Source: Echiichthys vipera (lineage: Eukaryota; Chordata; Actinopteri; Perciformes; Trachinidae). Taken from it: a DNA stretch of 64,000 nt. Position numbers and translations under genes: made by a program. The stretch is taken from the NCBI GenBank assembly GCA_963691815.1, contig OY829648.1, forward strand, positions 8,078,044 through 8,142,043, in the 5' to 3' direction. A model generated the notes under the pieces. The model was given only the letters and a program-made list of their open reading frames with translations, did no database searches and was not told where the DNA came from. This document shows positions 1-22,805 of the stretch, in pieces (the first letter of the stretch is position 1; the number at the start of each line of letters is the position of its first letter).

Positions 1-1294
1 GAGAGAAGGATGGAGCAGTGGAGGAGAGAGGTTGGCCGTGAGCTGAGCAGTCTGCGGGGACACATCACCAGAGCCACGTCGCTAGGCAACCTGGAGGAGA
101 GGTGCATTAGGGGTGGAGCTGGAGGATTTAACTGCAGACCGCACCGATGATAGGTCCAGCTCAAGATTGAAATGAGAATGTTAACACCTCCGTTTGCTTC
201 CAGGAAGGTGTCTGGGTGACATTTTAATATCAGGTATGACAGGAAAGAAATGTCAAGACAAGCTTTATCACCACTATTTTCTTTTTCTCTTTCCACAGCT
301 TCAGCTCTAAGCTCCGCAGAGAGGAGCTGGAACACCTGCGGAGAGAGGTGGACCAACTGAAAACACAACTAAGTGGGTCACACACACACACGTACATTAT
401 GCCCTTGCACTGATTCATCGGCTGATTCATCGACTGCACGTGTCCTAAGCCCAATGCCGGCCTCCAAAGCAAAGGCAAGCACAGTCTTGTTCGCAACGCC
501 TGCTCTTTCTTTTCCTCTTGACAGGGAGACAGGGGGAGGACATGTTCCTCCAGCAGGCAGAGGCCAGAGAGACCAAGAGACAGTACGAACACAGCTGCAA
601 GGTACACACACATTATATATCACGCAGGTTGTGTTTGCTTCTCGAGTGTGGTTTGTATCCTTTCAGATCCTTAACCTTTCCTTTGTGTGCTTTGTTCAGA
701 CGCTGGAGGAGCTGACAGACAGCTACAGAACTCACAGCACGGATCTGGCGAAGACAGTCTCTCAGTATTCTCACACACAACAAGAGGTCCGTCAGATCAG
801 GTACATCTGTCAGGGTTCACACGCATCCTGGAACACCTGGAGAACAATTGTCAGCCATAGAAAACACATGGAAAATTAGATTAAAATGTCCTGGGAAATT
901 ATTTAATAACTTTAACTTGTGTTCAGCATCACATTAACATTTAAATGGTAGTTTATGGACAAGAGTATAGTGATAGAGTGTATAAGTTACGTCACATGGT
1001 AGCACATGCAGGTAAATGACATCACAAATGAAGTGGACTAAACTCTGGAAAATACAAGTTACGTTATCCTTCAAAATTAAATATTAGTCACTGCAGGCAA
1101 GTCACTGTAGTGTGTGTGTGTGTGTCTGTGTGTAGGCTCTTTGTCTTTCTGTGAATTTACTTACGTTAATCTCATCACAACAGAACAACTGTGTCAGAAG
1201 TGAAGGAGGAGGTCAGGAGACTTATCCTCAAAGAACATCAATCAACACCCTTGCTGTCAGCGCACACATCAGGCAAGTCTCTCTCCTTCTCTGG

Positions 1295-1340
<46 letters not shown>

Positions 1341-3282
1341 CAACTATTTAAACCATGTCTTTCTGTTTGATTCAGGTGCATCGCCGCTCCCCCTCCCTGG
1401 TGGCCACAGTCGAGGGATCAGAGTTGAAGAGGCGGACTCGGACTCTGAAGACTTCAGCCCGACCCCGAGCCTGGCTGAGGTCAGCTCAGACGATCTGTCA
1501 TGGCTGGATGACAAAGACCCTGGTGAGGATGAATTTCTGTTTTCTGAATGAGAAAATGGTGGTGACCTTGTGCACCTACAGAGCACAGAGTCGTCACCAC
1601 CGCATGTTTCCATCATATCATTTTCATAAGCCGTCTGTCCACCTACGAACACGTTCTGACATTCGGGCCTTGCGCTTAAACTAAGAGAGAACGTTGTGCA
1701 GGGCAGCAGATGAGCACAGACTGATGGAGGTTTTAGCAAGACGAGACGTGCAGATTCCCCTCCTGTCCCTCCCCCACACATCTGGCTCAACCTTCTCTCT
1801 GATTCCTTCCAGTAGATCTAACTCGGCACTCGTCAGCACACAGTTAGTTAAAGGAATGGCTTTAACGTCGGGAAATATGCTTATTCATCTCTTGCCGAGC
1901 ATCAGATGAGAGGATCGATACCACTTCTCTTCTGGAGTCTCTGCTCATTGTTGTGCAGCCTCACGGTGGCGACTTGTGGACGGGAATTTTTGAACTACTC
2001 TTATTTCCTAATTTTTTCATTTTCATTACCCTTTATTTAACCAGGAATATTCCCGTTTTCCAAGGGAGTCCAGGCCGAGACAGCAGCATAAACATACAAG
2101 TTTCACATTCAAAACCAAAACAACTCACAACTAAACATGACCCATAACTTAAAACGATAAACCGGCAAAATAAAACAGCATTAAAAATAAAAGAGCAGAT
2201 CAGTGCTCAGAGACAGTACATGTATTTAAAAAGTCCTTAATCCTGCTTTTGAAATGGTCCGTGCTGAGGAGAGACTCCAGTTTGAAATGATCCTATAGTT
2301 TACTCCAAGATAGGGGTGCTAAATATTTAAAAGCACTTTCACACAGTGTTGGTTTGAGGAACTTTAAAAATAATAAGGCTGCTGGAGCGGGTGGTGCAGG
2401 TTCTGGTGTTTCTAGGAGCCAGTAGAAAACACAGATAGGATGGAAGTTGATGGAAAATAGCCTCATAAAGAAACACATACCAATGCTCCATTCTACGGGT
2501 GTGTAATGAAGATAGTCCAACTTTCTCATACAGAGTGCAATGGTGTGCTAATATATCACAAGAAGACATTCCACGATGATGAAGGAGGAGAAGAAGAAGT
2601 GTAAAAAGGGACCAGAATGAAAGAAAGTGTTAAAATTAGCAATGAAAGAAAAGTGAGGAATATAATCCGGGGATGTAGAGCCCCATTGTGAGCAGGTTTG
2701 TAGACCCACGGTTTCCTTTCATCTGCAGATAAAGCAGCAAATCTCTCATTTCCTCTCGTACAGTTTCCACAAAGCCAGTCATTGGGTCATTGTGTTTGTG
2801 TGTGTGTGGGTGTGTGTGTGCGTGCACTGCTCAGCCCCGAGACTTTCTGTAACAGAAGGTTGATGTTCTCGGAAGAGATTACAATCTCTGCTCTAAATGT
2901 TTCCCAGAGTCATTTGGACCCATGAAGCCCGGCTAATTTGACGATTGGGTCCACACATGCGCACACACACACACACGCTCTCATGCTGGTTCACGGCTTT
3001 TATGGGAAAACATCTGAATGTCTTCCTGTTCAATCCCACAAGAGGCACTCACAGTCAGTCACACACACAAAGTAACTGCTCCTCCTCTGCTCTTCACCTC
3101 TGCCAGCTCTTGATCAGAAGCCGCCACGAGTGCGCCTGAGCGTTCAGTCAAGGCGGAGCGAGTTCGCTGGTCCGGGATCCGATCTGGAGGACGACGATGA
3201 CAATGATGAAGATGGGGACGATCTCCTTGATGAAGATGTGAACCCAGATTTAGGATCTGACCTAAGTCTGAATGACCTTTGA
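1..3282 (+). CDS. 3' part of a coiled-coil protein gene (seven exons, 5' end outside window)
   Basis: I join exons 1-101, 299-372, 525-601, 700-800, 1184-1272, 1376-1522 and 3107-3282. Their phases agree and give 254 residues ending in ...DLSLNDL and TGA at 3280-3282. About the first 120 residues are charged and heptad-like (LEHLRREVDQLKTQL, QAEARETKRQYEHSC, TLEELTDSYRTHSTDL), so a coiled coil is likely. Next come a Ser/Pro/acidic linker with SSDDLSWLDD and a very acidic tail (LEDDDDNDEDGDDLLDED). Introns are GT-AG except the one after 1272, which reads CAG then GCAAGT. The reading frame is open at base 1, so the N-terminus lies to the left. I do not recognise the family; a centrosomal or ciliary scaffold would fit the composition, but that is a guess. 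The last intron (1523-3106) holds a LINE fragment. Confidence 0.8.
1305..1337. repeat. (CA)n microsatellite
   Basis: About 16 copies of CA in the intron between exons 1184-1272 and 1376-1522 of the coiled-coil gene. Confidence 0.95.
2025..2575 (-). mobile_element. LINE ORF2 C-terminal fragment and 3' tail, minus strand
   Basis: Read on the minus strand, two frames give pieces typical of the C-terminal end of fish non-LTR retrotransposon ORF2: HWYVFLYEAIFHQLPSYLC, TRSSSLIIFKVPQTNT, then AFKYLAPLSWSKL. A frame change separates the last piece from the others. A 3' tail follows, ending CTGGTTAAATAAAGGG (near 2030 on the plus strand). Frameshifts and lack of any upstream ORF show it is a dead, 5'-truncated copy inside the last intron of the coiled-coil gene. 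The family is not resolved. Confidence 0.7.
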
Positions 3283-3760
3283 CCTTTTTCATAAGGTGAT
3301 TGATCCCTAATTTGACCTGGGCAGGATTCACCAATGTCAAGTCCAAAGTTCTCCACCTGAATATGAATTATTAATCTCAAACTGATCTGAGCCGCACAGT
3401 TTAGAGTTAGAGCCCAAGTCCAAAAAACAAAAAACTTAAAAATAGAACACAAACAAAACCATATGGCTTGTTTCCTTTGTAGTCTCAAGGGGAAGAAAGG
3501 ACAGAAAACAGCCGACTTTGCACGGCAACACAGGCACATACAAACGACAAGTAAGTCTTGTCTAATCACTACTCGGTGTTATTACTGTTGCTTAACAGAC
3601 CTGCTTACATATGATATGTGTTGTATACAGTATTTTATACAATATGTATAATGTATACAGTCGTAAGTCTTTCTTCCGGCTTTTTTATGTTCGGGAGCTT
3701 TAAGTCGTACTGTGGAAACAACATTGACACTACAAAGAACACGAGTTTCTGTTTTATTGC

Positions 3761-4063
3761 GTTTAAAGGAGCTGTACTCGACATTTACAGCATTAATATA
3801 GCAACAAACTGCTATTAGCTATGTGTGCTAAGTGGAGGAATGGCTTCCTGAGCAGAGGGCAGTCACTTTCCCTCTGTGTGTGTGTTGCATTTTGAGTTTG
3901 TTTGTTGTGATAGCCGCCCCACCCGTGCATGCACTTGATCATGTGCAGTGTGCGTCGGTATCAGACGCAGAGAGCCGCGACAGAGCGCCTGAAATTTGAC
4001 TGTTGGGGGACGACCATGAGAGCCGTGTGGAGGCAATGTTTAAGGAGCACAGCTCCTTTAAAC
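3761..4063. mobile_element. 303-bp MITE-like element with ~19-bp terminal inverted repeats
   Basis: The left end GTTTAAAGGAGCTGTACTC (3761-3779) and the reverse complement of the right end (4045-4063, GTTTAAAGGAGCTGTGCTC) agree at 18 of 19 bases. There is no coding capacity. Size and inverted termini fit a non-autonomous DNA transposon. No clear target-site duplication was seen. Confidence 0.7.
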
Positions 4064-7053
4064 AGCACTTTGATAGCTGGTTCCAGTATTTGTTTCCAGT
4101 TTGATGCTTTAAGTTCGTGATTTTGTCCCAAACTTGATGCTGCACTAGTACATTCCACTACAAACCACTAAAATACTGCTTTACCCGACTGGGTTAATGC
4201 TAATAAATAACTTTTCTTACTAATCTAGGTGACTACATGGACAGCAACTAACGATTACAACCTAATACCAAATTATAAATGACCAAAGCAAAAAATGTAT
4301 ATGCAATATGTGAATTAACCAGTCAACTAAATCTTAAAATCCATCGGCTATCCGTCTGACAAATTTAGCCTCTGGGGGCAATGACTGATATTAGCCAGTG
4401 GATATCCAGACCAAGACTTCCTCTTCTGAGCACAGCCATTGTTTACGGCCTGATTAGCAACTTGAGTTGAGAGATGGCATCTCTGTGAACAAATTTGTGC
4501 ATTTGAATGTAGTTAAATAATACCTAGAAGCAAATGAAAAACGTAATCTTTGTCAGACGATAGCCGGTCGGTCCCGTGATGTCATGACAGCCCATACGTT
4601 CGGCCTCGTTTGCTCTCCACATAGGCGTTTATCTACATGCAACCAAAACGCACTCAAACGTGATTGGTCCTTGACAGTTTCCTCTTCCCAAATCTTGTAC
4701 CGTTGCCTACAGCTTCTGCAGATCCCTTTACCGTATCTGTTTATAAAGATTAACATCAACCCAACATTTACTCAGATCCCCCATGTTTCTGCATAATAGG
4801 ACGTGAAATCGACTTGGCATGGGGGGGGGGGGGGTTAATGTGAAAATTTCCAGTCGAGAACTAATTTTTCCACTTATCCCGACACCACATGACTGCATTC
4901 AACACCGCTGTGGAAACTGTCTTTTATACTCAGATGCTATTTTTAAACGACTGTATGTGAGAATAGCAGAAGTGTTATGGACTCAGGACAGTGTCAGTAT
5001 CAGCTTAATCACTATTATTTTACTTTTCAGTGGCTTGTCTGATTATTCTTTAAACCGTCTGGTCCCATGTGACACACCCAAACGCTGTCCTGACACAAAC
5101 CACCGAATGATTCAGCGTTGTTCGCCCTCAGTCTAGTTAATGATATCTGCTTGAGTCTGAGGACTGTTTGATAGCCGCAAATCCTCTTTAAATAATCTGC
5201 GGTAACCGTCTCCACATGCACAGACTGGCTGCGTGCTGGGAACAAACTGAGGAGAGAGGCAGCTGTTTAAGCAAGATTCTTTGTGAGAGCTTCTCAATCA
5301 GAGACTGTTTTTCGGTGAATAGCTTTTTGCCTGCACAGTAAAATTTTTGTAAGCAGCTTTATTTCTCACTGTAAACTCCCCTGATTTAACTTTTGCCCAC
5401 GATACTTTCAAGTCAGTCGCCACCTGATGGATTTAATGTTTTTTCCTTTTTGCCACACCCTCTGAACTCACGTTGCGAGTCACTGAAGACAAATTATGGG
5501 TCCCGCCAGAGTGAAGGACAGAAGCCCTGTGATTGGCCCGCTTAAACCTCAAGGTTTAGTTTCAGGCAGGAGATTTAAAAATAGTTATGTTTAGGGCTGC
5601 TCTGATTACAGATTGTTGGCGTTTGGTAAGGTTTTGGTGTAGTTTAGGTCTGCAGGGCTTTCATCCCTGCCCATAACTACAGTGGGATCCATACAAACAC
5701 CACTGATCACTGATCTTATGCTTTTGATTAGCAAAATAAGAGCCCACTTATATTGCCTTAAGTTTGTAGTCTTTTTAATAATCCATTTGTTATCTAACAA
5801 ACAAATCAACATCATGAAATTGCACTTTGACAAGCTTTGATCACCTGATGTACAGTAACGTATCAAGATCCATAGTGAGGTGATCATGTATTATATGTAA
5901 GCTCCACTCTCCAGTGCAGCAGAGTAATGGATATGTAATGGGCTTTTCGTCCTGACATAATGCACTCTTCAATCCAGCAGAAATCTGATGAGGGATGGGC
6001 TTTTGATTCCTGGTAATGCAGCTGAAGTGAAGACAAAGAGGAATCAAAAATCCATTTACATTACCGAGGCATCGACACCTCCAAGCTCCTCTGGCATGTC
6101 TTTATATACACACACACGCACACACACACAGCTCAGTTAAGACTGTCAAGCGTCCCTTTATGCCGTCATGTCTGACATGAGTCACACTGTGCCAGAGTTA
6201 GTGTCAAACTGGTAAATATTTCAGCACCAGGCAGGAATATTTAACCCCCCCGAGGATCCCAGACCACAGTGCAGAGCCGTGGGGAGCCGACAGGCAGGTT
6301 AGGTGTTCAGTGGGGTGTGGATCTGGAGGCTTGGGTGGTGAAAGATATTCAGATCCAACTATAGGATATGTAAGGAGCTTTAAATTGAATTCAACAAGAC
6401 CAAGTGTCTCAGTAGTGCATAGTAAGCAATAAAAGACCTAGATAACAGTAAATGTCACAGAGCAGTACATAACAGTATTTAAACAAACCTCTTCCAACAC
6501 TCTCATTGTATTTGTAGCTGCTACCATTGTTCTTGAAGAGACATTTAATGAAGAAAAGGCTTATTTATGTGTTGTTGTGGCCAGAGAATGGCTGATGAAT
6601 CAGACCCTTCTACCCTGGCAGTTTTATTGCCAAGTATTGTGCAGTGGTGCTGCAGTGCACTGATTCATTCATGAAGCTCTGTAAGAAGATGTTTTGTGTT
6701 TTTGTCCCAAACAATAAAAGTTTAAACGGTTGCTTCTTAGATCTGTGTCAAAGAGCAGTTCAGAACAAAAACTGTTTATAATTGAGAAGCAGAGGAGGGT
6801 TTCAAAATACCTTTAATCATAAAACACCAACAACAGTCCATAATCCACATCTGGCAGCAAAGCCTCATAATGCATTCAGGATACTTACAATGTTCAACAC
6901 TTTTATCAGAAATCTCAAGTGTGTAATTTAGAACCAGGCGTACAGACGGACGGGTGATGAAAGGAAAAGCAAGAGTTCGAAACAGTAAATGAAGGAGTAT
7001 CTTTAGGTGTTCATCCCTCCAGTAAAAGAACGAGGTGTGCTGAAGCTTTTTTC

Positions 7054-7106
7054 CTTTATCTTGTCAGTTTTTCTGACAAGATAAAGTTTTTCCTTTATCT
7101 TGTCAC
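7054..7106. repeat. Perfect 14-bp hairpin plus a third copy of the arm
   Basis: CTTTATCTTGTCAG (7054-7067), a TTTTT loop (7068-7072), then its exact reverse complement CTGACAAGATAAAG (7073-7086). A further direct copy, CTTTATCTTGTCA, follows at 7094-7106. No gene link is evident. Confidence 0.9.
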
Positions 7107-8769
7107 CCGTTTGTTGTTACTCACGGCACAAAAATAAAATTGTGAACACAAGTATTCTCCATTTGATTTCTGTCAGTGTGGGTTGTTCCGTCGCGCGGTA
7201 CGTGTCTCATTTCCACTCACATTTTCCTGCACACTTTCTGGCAGGTACACGCTATAATCAAGGGAGTATGTATGATATGGCCTACTGAGGGAACAAGCCT
7301 CCCTATGAAGAGTTTCCTAAAGTTGTTTTTGCATGATGCAATCATCAGTAGTATTTACAAACGCCCAGGACAATGCCATCATTGTGTGGAAAGACCATTG
7401 GCCAACTTCGGTCTGCAACTGTCATCGTATGAATGAGTGCCTGATGGTGAACACGCTCAAGGCTATAGCGTTCAAACGCAGACAAGTCGGGGCAGCTACC
7501 CGGCCCTGGGCGTGCGTTTACATGGGAATCACACAAAGCACAGGGAATGACTGGTAAATCTGGAAGTTAGTTGGTTTGAATATAAATACAGTTTGCAATA
7601 AGAGCTGTTCCTTTACTGTGTAAGGCACTCTCTCCTGGACAGAAGACTCCAGGAAAGCAACAATAAAACACACTGCACATGTCAAAATCAGGCCAACAGG
7701 CAGCAGGACCTTCAAAACAACAACTGAAAAATAGAGAAAACACTTAAATATCCCCTGCCATGCCTGCAAAAATCCACACATGCAGCTTTAAACAGACTCA
7801 CACGCCTACAAACACACACACACACACACACGTACAGAGCCATGCCTGCATTAACTTATGCACACAGAACCCAGTTTTTCTCACACATTCACAAACATAT
7901 TTGTCCATTTTTTTCAACTCCTGACAAAGTAAAGTGCAACTTTTTTTTAACACTATAATCAGGCCGGCTTTTTTTAATGTTCATTTCTTCCCTCTGGCCT
8001 CTCAGTCAAACTTTTCGAACACTAATTGAAAACAGGGAAACGAGACCGGAGCCCTCAGCTGAGAGTCTGGCAGGACGGGCTGAATCTGTGTCCAGGTGTG
8101 AACCATCCCAATCTCCTGCTTTACACCTACACTTTTCAACTCCAGGGAAATCAAAATATAATATACAACTCCCACACCCCCCAAAAGACGGGCTGAAAAA
8201 CATGAAGCATAAATTATTCAACAGTGGCGTTGGCCTAATTTGTAATTACAGGCACCAAAATAGACTTTTGCCTAAACGACCATAACATGGGCGATATCTT
8301 CATTGTCCATTGCAGCTTCAATTGTGTCCTTTTCCTACATTTCAGTGATCTGGATAAATGAAAGCCGTCCAGAAGTTTGCTCACACCTACCCAGGCTTCT
8401 TTCTGTTTGGTGCAGACTAAGGAAGAAAGGCCAGGTTCGACAACCGCTGCAGCATGAGCCGGGTTTCAAGGAGAGTATTTTGGGCGCCAAAATGTTTTCA
8501 GTCGAGCCTCCGTCAGTAGCTGTACATGGACAAAGGTGTGTCCTCCATCATATCATCCTACACAAAGGAAAATGGAACAACACAACTCATTATACACAGT
8601 TAATATACACATAGTCCAACAACACACGCTTATACAGTTTACAGGTGCTCACTTTTTAGACAATACTATGGATTTTGTTGTAACACCTTTTATAAAAGTT
8701 GTACTTGGTGGTTTTATCCATCCCGACGAATGTTTGATAAATCAGTTATGACAGAAGAACGACTTTGTG

Positions 8770-9865
8770 CAAAACAAAAAGTTAAAGACATTTTGGGAAA
8801 TACTCTCATTCGCTTTATAGCCAAAAGTTTTAATATGAAGCTGTAGCCAACAGCCGCTTAGCTTAGCTTAGCTTAGCATAACGACTGGAAACAGGAAATC
8901 AGCCCGCGTGGTTCTGTCCAAAGGTAACACAATCTGCCTACAAGCGCCTCTAAAGCTCTTTAGTAAGCATGTTCTATCTTGTTTGTTTAATCAAAAGCCA
9001 AAGTGTGCATGTGCCGGTTCACTTTTTGGCAAAGTTCTGGAGTCTTGTTGTCCCCTTAAGGTTGCCATGCAACCACAGACTGTATAAAATATGGACGTCG
9101 CCCATACTGTAGGTTTCTGAGGAGCCAAAATGAAGCTTGAAGTGGACGGCTCACACATGGGAGAAGTTTTCTTTCAAGGTTTTCTGCCAGGCATCATTTA
9201 GGTTTAGGCAAAAAAACAACTACTTGGTTAGGTTTAGGAAAATACAGTGGTTTGAGTTAAAACCAACCCTGTCTGGCAAAAGTTCTCCCGTGTTGGCTCG
9301 CCATCTCCTGCTAATCCAAAACTGGGCAAAGAGGCGGAGAGTGGATGGAGCTGAGGCGGGCCGAACAAAACCTATAGTCTCTGTGACGACAATCGCCTGT
9401 CACTCAAATAGGCCACGCCTTTAATGATGCAGAACTTTACGCCTTAATTTAATTTAAATGTGTGAGCTATATATAAATTCACCCTTTGTACAATTGTCAT
9501 GAATAGTTTAATGAATCATGAGTTAAATTAGCTAAAGAGACTAAACCTGTTTTCTTTTGTGTACCAGGCTTTAAACATGTTTCTTTCTGCTGTAAAGTTT
9601 GTCATTTTAACACGGTGGGTCCATGATGATTGATGAGTGGCCATTCAAGGAACCGCAGCTTCCGCCACTTCCCTGTTGGCTTCATTTTTCAGCCGCCTGG
9701 CGTGCAGCAAGTGGTGACTCCAGGCTAGTTGTTTCTTTTGGTGTTAAGCTAATCAGCGGCTGGCTGCAGCTTTATATTAACCATAAAGATATCAGAGCGG
9801 TATCAATATTTTCATCTAACTCTGCAATAAAGTATCTACGAAGTGCGTGCTGTTAAATGTGAATA
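8770..9865. mobile_element. Decayed ~1.1-kb inverted-repeat element (composite)
   Basis: The left part (about 8780-8885: TTTTGGGAAATACTC..., AATATGAAGCTGTAGCCAAC, repeated TTAGC) and the reverse complement of the right part (about 9735-9860) share aligned stretches such as TTAATATAAAGCTGCAGCCA. The arms are imperfect and interrupted. Between them are motifs I recognise from repeated fish DNA, such as CAGACTGTATAAAATATGGACG near 9076 and CTTCCGCCACTTCCCTG..CTTCATTTTTCAG near 9659. It looks like an old non-autonomous transposon, perhaps with nested insertions. It has no ORF. Confidence 0.6.
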
Positions 9866-10106
9866 CGTTTCCAGGAGGCCAGAGGTTAAATGTTCATTTG
9901 AGCGGTGATCCTGGTGAATTTAAGCTAAACAGACAAAGCAAAGATGCTGCTGGAGGAGGATAAACCCCAAATAAAGCCATTGGTTACAACTTATATATAA
10001 TATTACTGGTGAGTTGTAACATGTGTGCTCCACAACATCTAACCGACTGAGTATTTCCACGGTGGCCGCAGTGAAAGTGCTGCCCGGGTGTCATGGACGT
10101 GCTCAC

Positions 10107-20550
<10,444 letters not shown>

Positions 20551-20756
20551 CTTCTCTGTCCTGCGGCCTCACAGCACAGGAAAACAAGTGTCGCCTCTGT
20601 TCCTCGGTCTCTGTCCGACCCCAGACTTTAAAACAGGACTTTCAAAATAAAATAATCCCAGGAAGCTGTTACTGTACAACCCACTGCAGACGGCAGCTCT
20701 GCCAGAGTGTGCGTGGCTGCGGGGACGGAAGGAGGAGTGTGTGCGTCCTGACTGCG

Positions 20757-20776
20757 CTCTCGCTCTCTCTCTCTCT

Positions 20777-20856
<80 letters not shown>

Positions 20857-20880
20857 CTCTCTCTCTCCCCTCTCTCTCTC
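20757..20880. repeat. (CT)n tract upstream of the mucin-like gene
   Basis: Interrupted CT repeat, ~120 bp, about 210 bp upstream of the start codon on the minus strand (GA on the coding strand). It may act as a promoter-proximal GAGA-type tract. Confidence 0.9.
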
Positions 20881-21043
20881 TGCCACGTGTTCCCTGTCCA
20901 AAATAGTCGGTAGGTCTTGACTGTGCCATGAGGCTTTTTACAGTATCACACAGAACAAGACTGACACTTTCCGCCCTTTTGCAGATTATTTATTATATTT
21001 TTTTTGGTGCAACATGAAGCAGGTATAGTCTACAGAGGAACAT

Positions 21044-21330
21044 CAGTGTTAAAAATGTGTATTATGTTTGTTATTACCTGAATTTATGCGCAAAAACCTG
21101 TTGTTATGAGGTGACAGAGCTGTGTCCCTCCTGCCCTTGTGTCTCTCATACAAAAATACACTTTTTTCTCATACACTTTTACAAGTGCATGCATTAAAAC
21201 AACAGAGAATCAGTTATTTCACAGTGTTAAAAATGTGTATTATGTTTGTTATTACCTGAATTTATGCGCAAATGATCATTGTTTTGAGGTGTAAGAGCTG
21301 TGTCTCTCCCTTTTTCTGCATGCACGTATC
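21044..21330. repeat. Direct duplication with ~178-bp period
   Basis: CAGTGTTAAAAATGTGTATT...ATTTATGCGCAAA occurs from 21044 and again from 21222. The first ~60 bp are almost identical and similarity weakens after that (GAGCTGTGTCYCTCC in both). Confidence 0.85.
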
Positions 21331-22134
21331 AAAACCATGCCTCTTCAGCACAGTGCAGGTCTATTACAGTGCATCGACCTCTGACACATTTAATTTGTAT
21401 TTATTTCACATATTTTAAGCATTTTTTAAGCATAAGAAAGGATTTCAAGAGATATTCCTGTTAATCTGTTCACTATTTGTCCACTAAGTGACGTTAGTTT
21501 ATTGTATATTTATAGCTATGTATTTATTTGTTTTATTTTTTTTTAACATGTAAACAATACAGAAAACATACAACAAATACATGAATAAAGACAATGATAA
21601 AGTAAATGAAATAAAAATGTTAAAGAAAACAGAAACCAACAGCAATGAGAAAATAAACAATATTTATTTAACAGTATTAGTTTATTCACTTATCCATTCA
21701 TTATAATATGAAGTCATTAAAAAAGTTGGGGGTTTATGAGCCTTTATATTTTTATTTTTAACCCTAAAACGTGTTAAATGTATTCCTCGTGTTATTGGCC
21801 TAATTTATTTTCCATATTTTTAAGAATTATTCTGTCATGTGTTTGTAGATTATATTTTAAGGTTATATGATGAAATTAATTATTTAATAAGAGACAGACA
21901 GACTGTCCCGCCGACTCTTTGACTTGATCCGGAAGCCCATCATGCTCTCTGTGTTTTTGTTTTTTGCATGACTCGCGCTTTCTGCAGGGCGTTTCACTGG
22001 CGCGTGACGTCCTCGATGGGCCACGTGGGGCCGCTGCTGCTCCACAGCTGAGTCTGTGGAAATACACTTTAGTTTGGAGCATTTGTTTTTCTTTATTTAA
22101 TAAGTAAGATAATAAATAATAAATAAGATCAGTC

Positions 22135-22222
22135 ATAGAGTGTGGTCTTTACCTACTCTGCAATGTGTCCTAGGATAACTTTTGTTATGATTTGGCACCA
22201 TAAATAAAATTAAATTGCTTTA
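22135..22222 (+). mobile_element. LINE 3' tail, copy 1
   Basis: ATAGAGTGTGGTCTTTACCT...GATAACTTTTGTTATGATTTGGCAC...AATAAA. A second copy, ~90% identical, is at 54103-54180. It is a truncated non-LTR retrotransposon end. Confidence 0.75.
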
Positions 22223-22639
22223 TATTTTATAAATCAAAGACGTTCAAACAAATATTCTGTAAGCCTGAAGTGAAATGCAGAATATTAAACAGAGCAAACT
22301 ATTTGCATCATTCTTTCAGGGTTAAGGATTTCCCACATTTAGGAAGTATTAAACACGGTTGTTCTGCATCAGCTGCACATGTTTTTCTTTATGTGCATCA
22401 TATCATATGTTTATTTTTGTTTAATGATGTATATATAACACATTTATTTTCGTTTAATGTCGCTATTTATGACAGAACTGGAAGGTGTGATGTGCATATT
22501 AGTAGCACCTTTATCACAGTTTCAAGGGTTGTTTTGATGGGGTTTTCAATATTGTCGCCTTTTATTAGTGTTTGTCTGTAAAATGATTTTAAAATACGTT
22601 TTTGCTGAGTTTGCTCTAGTACACAATTGTTTAAACTGG

Positions 22640-22805
22640 CTTTTGTCTTATGCTTAAGTCTTTTAAATTTAAATTTCCATTGGTTATTACTTTTTATTTG
22701 CTCATTTTGCTGTTTGGGTCTTATTTTAACAATGTTATCATGTGAAGCTATGTGTGACTTTGTCTGTAAAAGGTGCTATATAAAAATAAAAGTATTATTA
22801 TCACT
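22640..22805 (+). mobile_element. Retroelement 3' tail of a different type
   Basis: It ends GTGACTTTGTCTGTAAAAGG, TGCTATATAAAAATAAAAG and (TTA)n. I recognise this as a common fish LINE or SINE tail. Confidence 0.55.

Larger units (their letters stand above)
3283..10106. other. Spacer between the coiled-coil gene and the mucin-like gene; repeats, no firm gene
   Basis: This stretch holds the 3' UTR of the coiled-coil gene (poly(A) site not placed). The missing last exon of the minus-strand mucin-like gene should also be here. Identifiable content is the inverted-repeat element at 3761-4063, the hairpin at 7054-7086, short CA runs near 6110 and 7815, and the composite element at 8770-9865. I saw no convincing conserved coding exon; a weak minus-strand candidate at 7530-7726 is treated as a finding. 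Confidence 0.6.
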
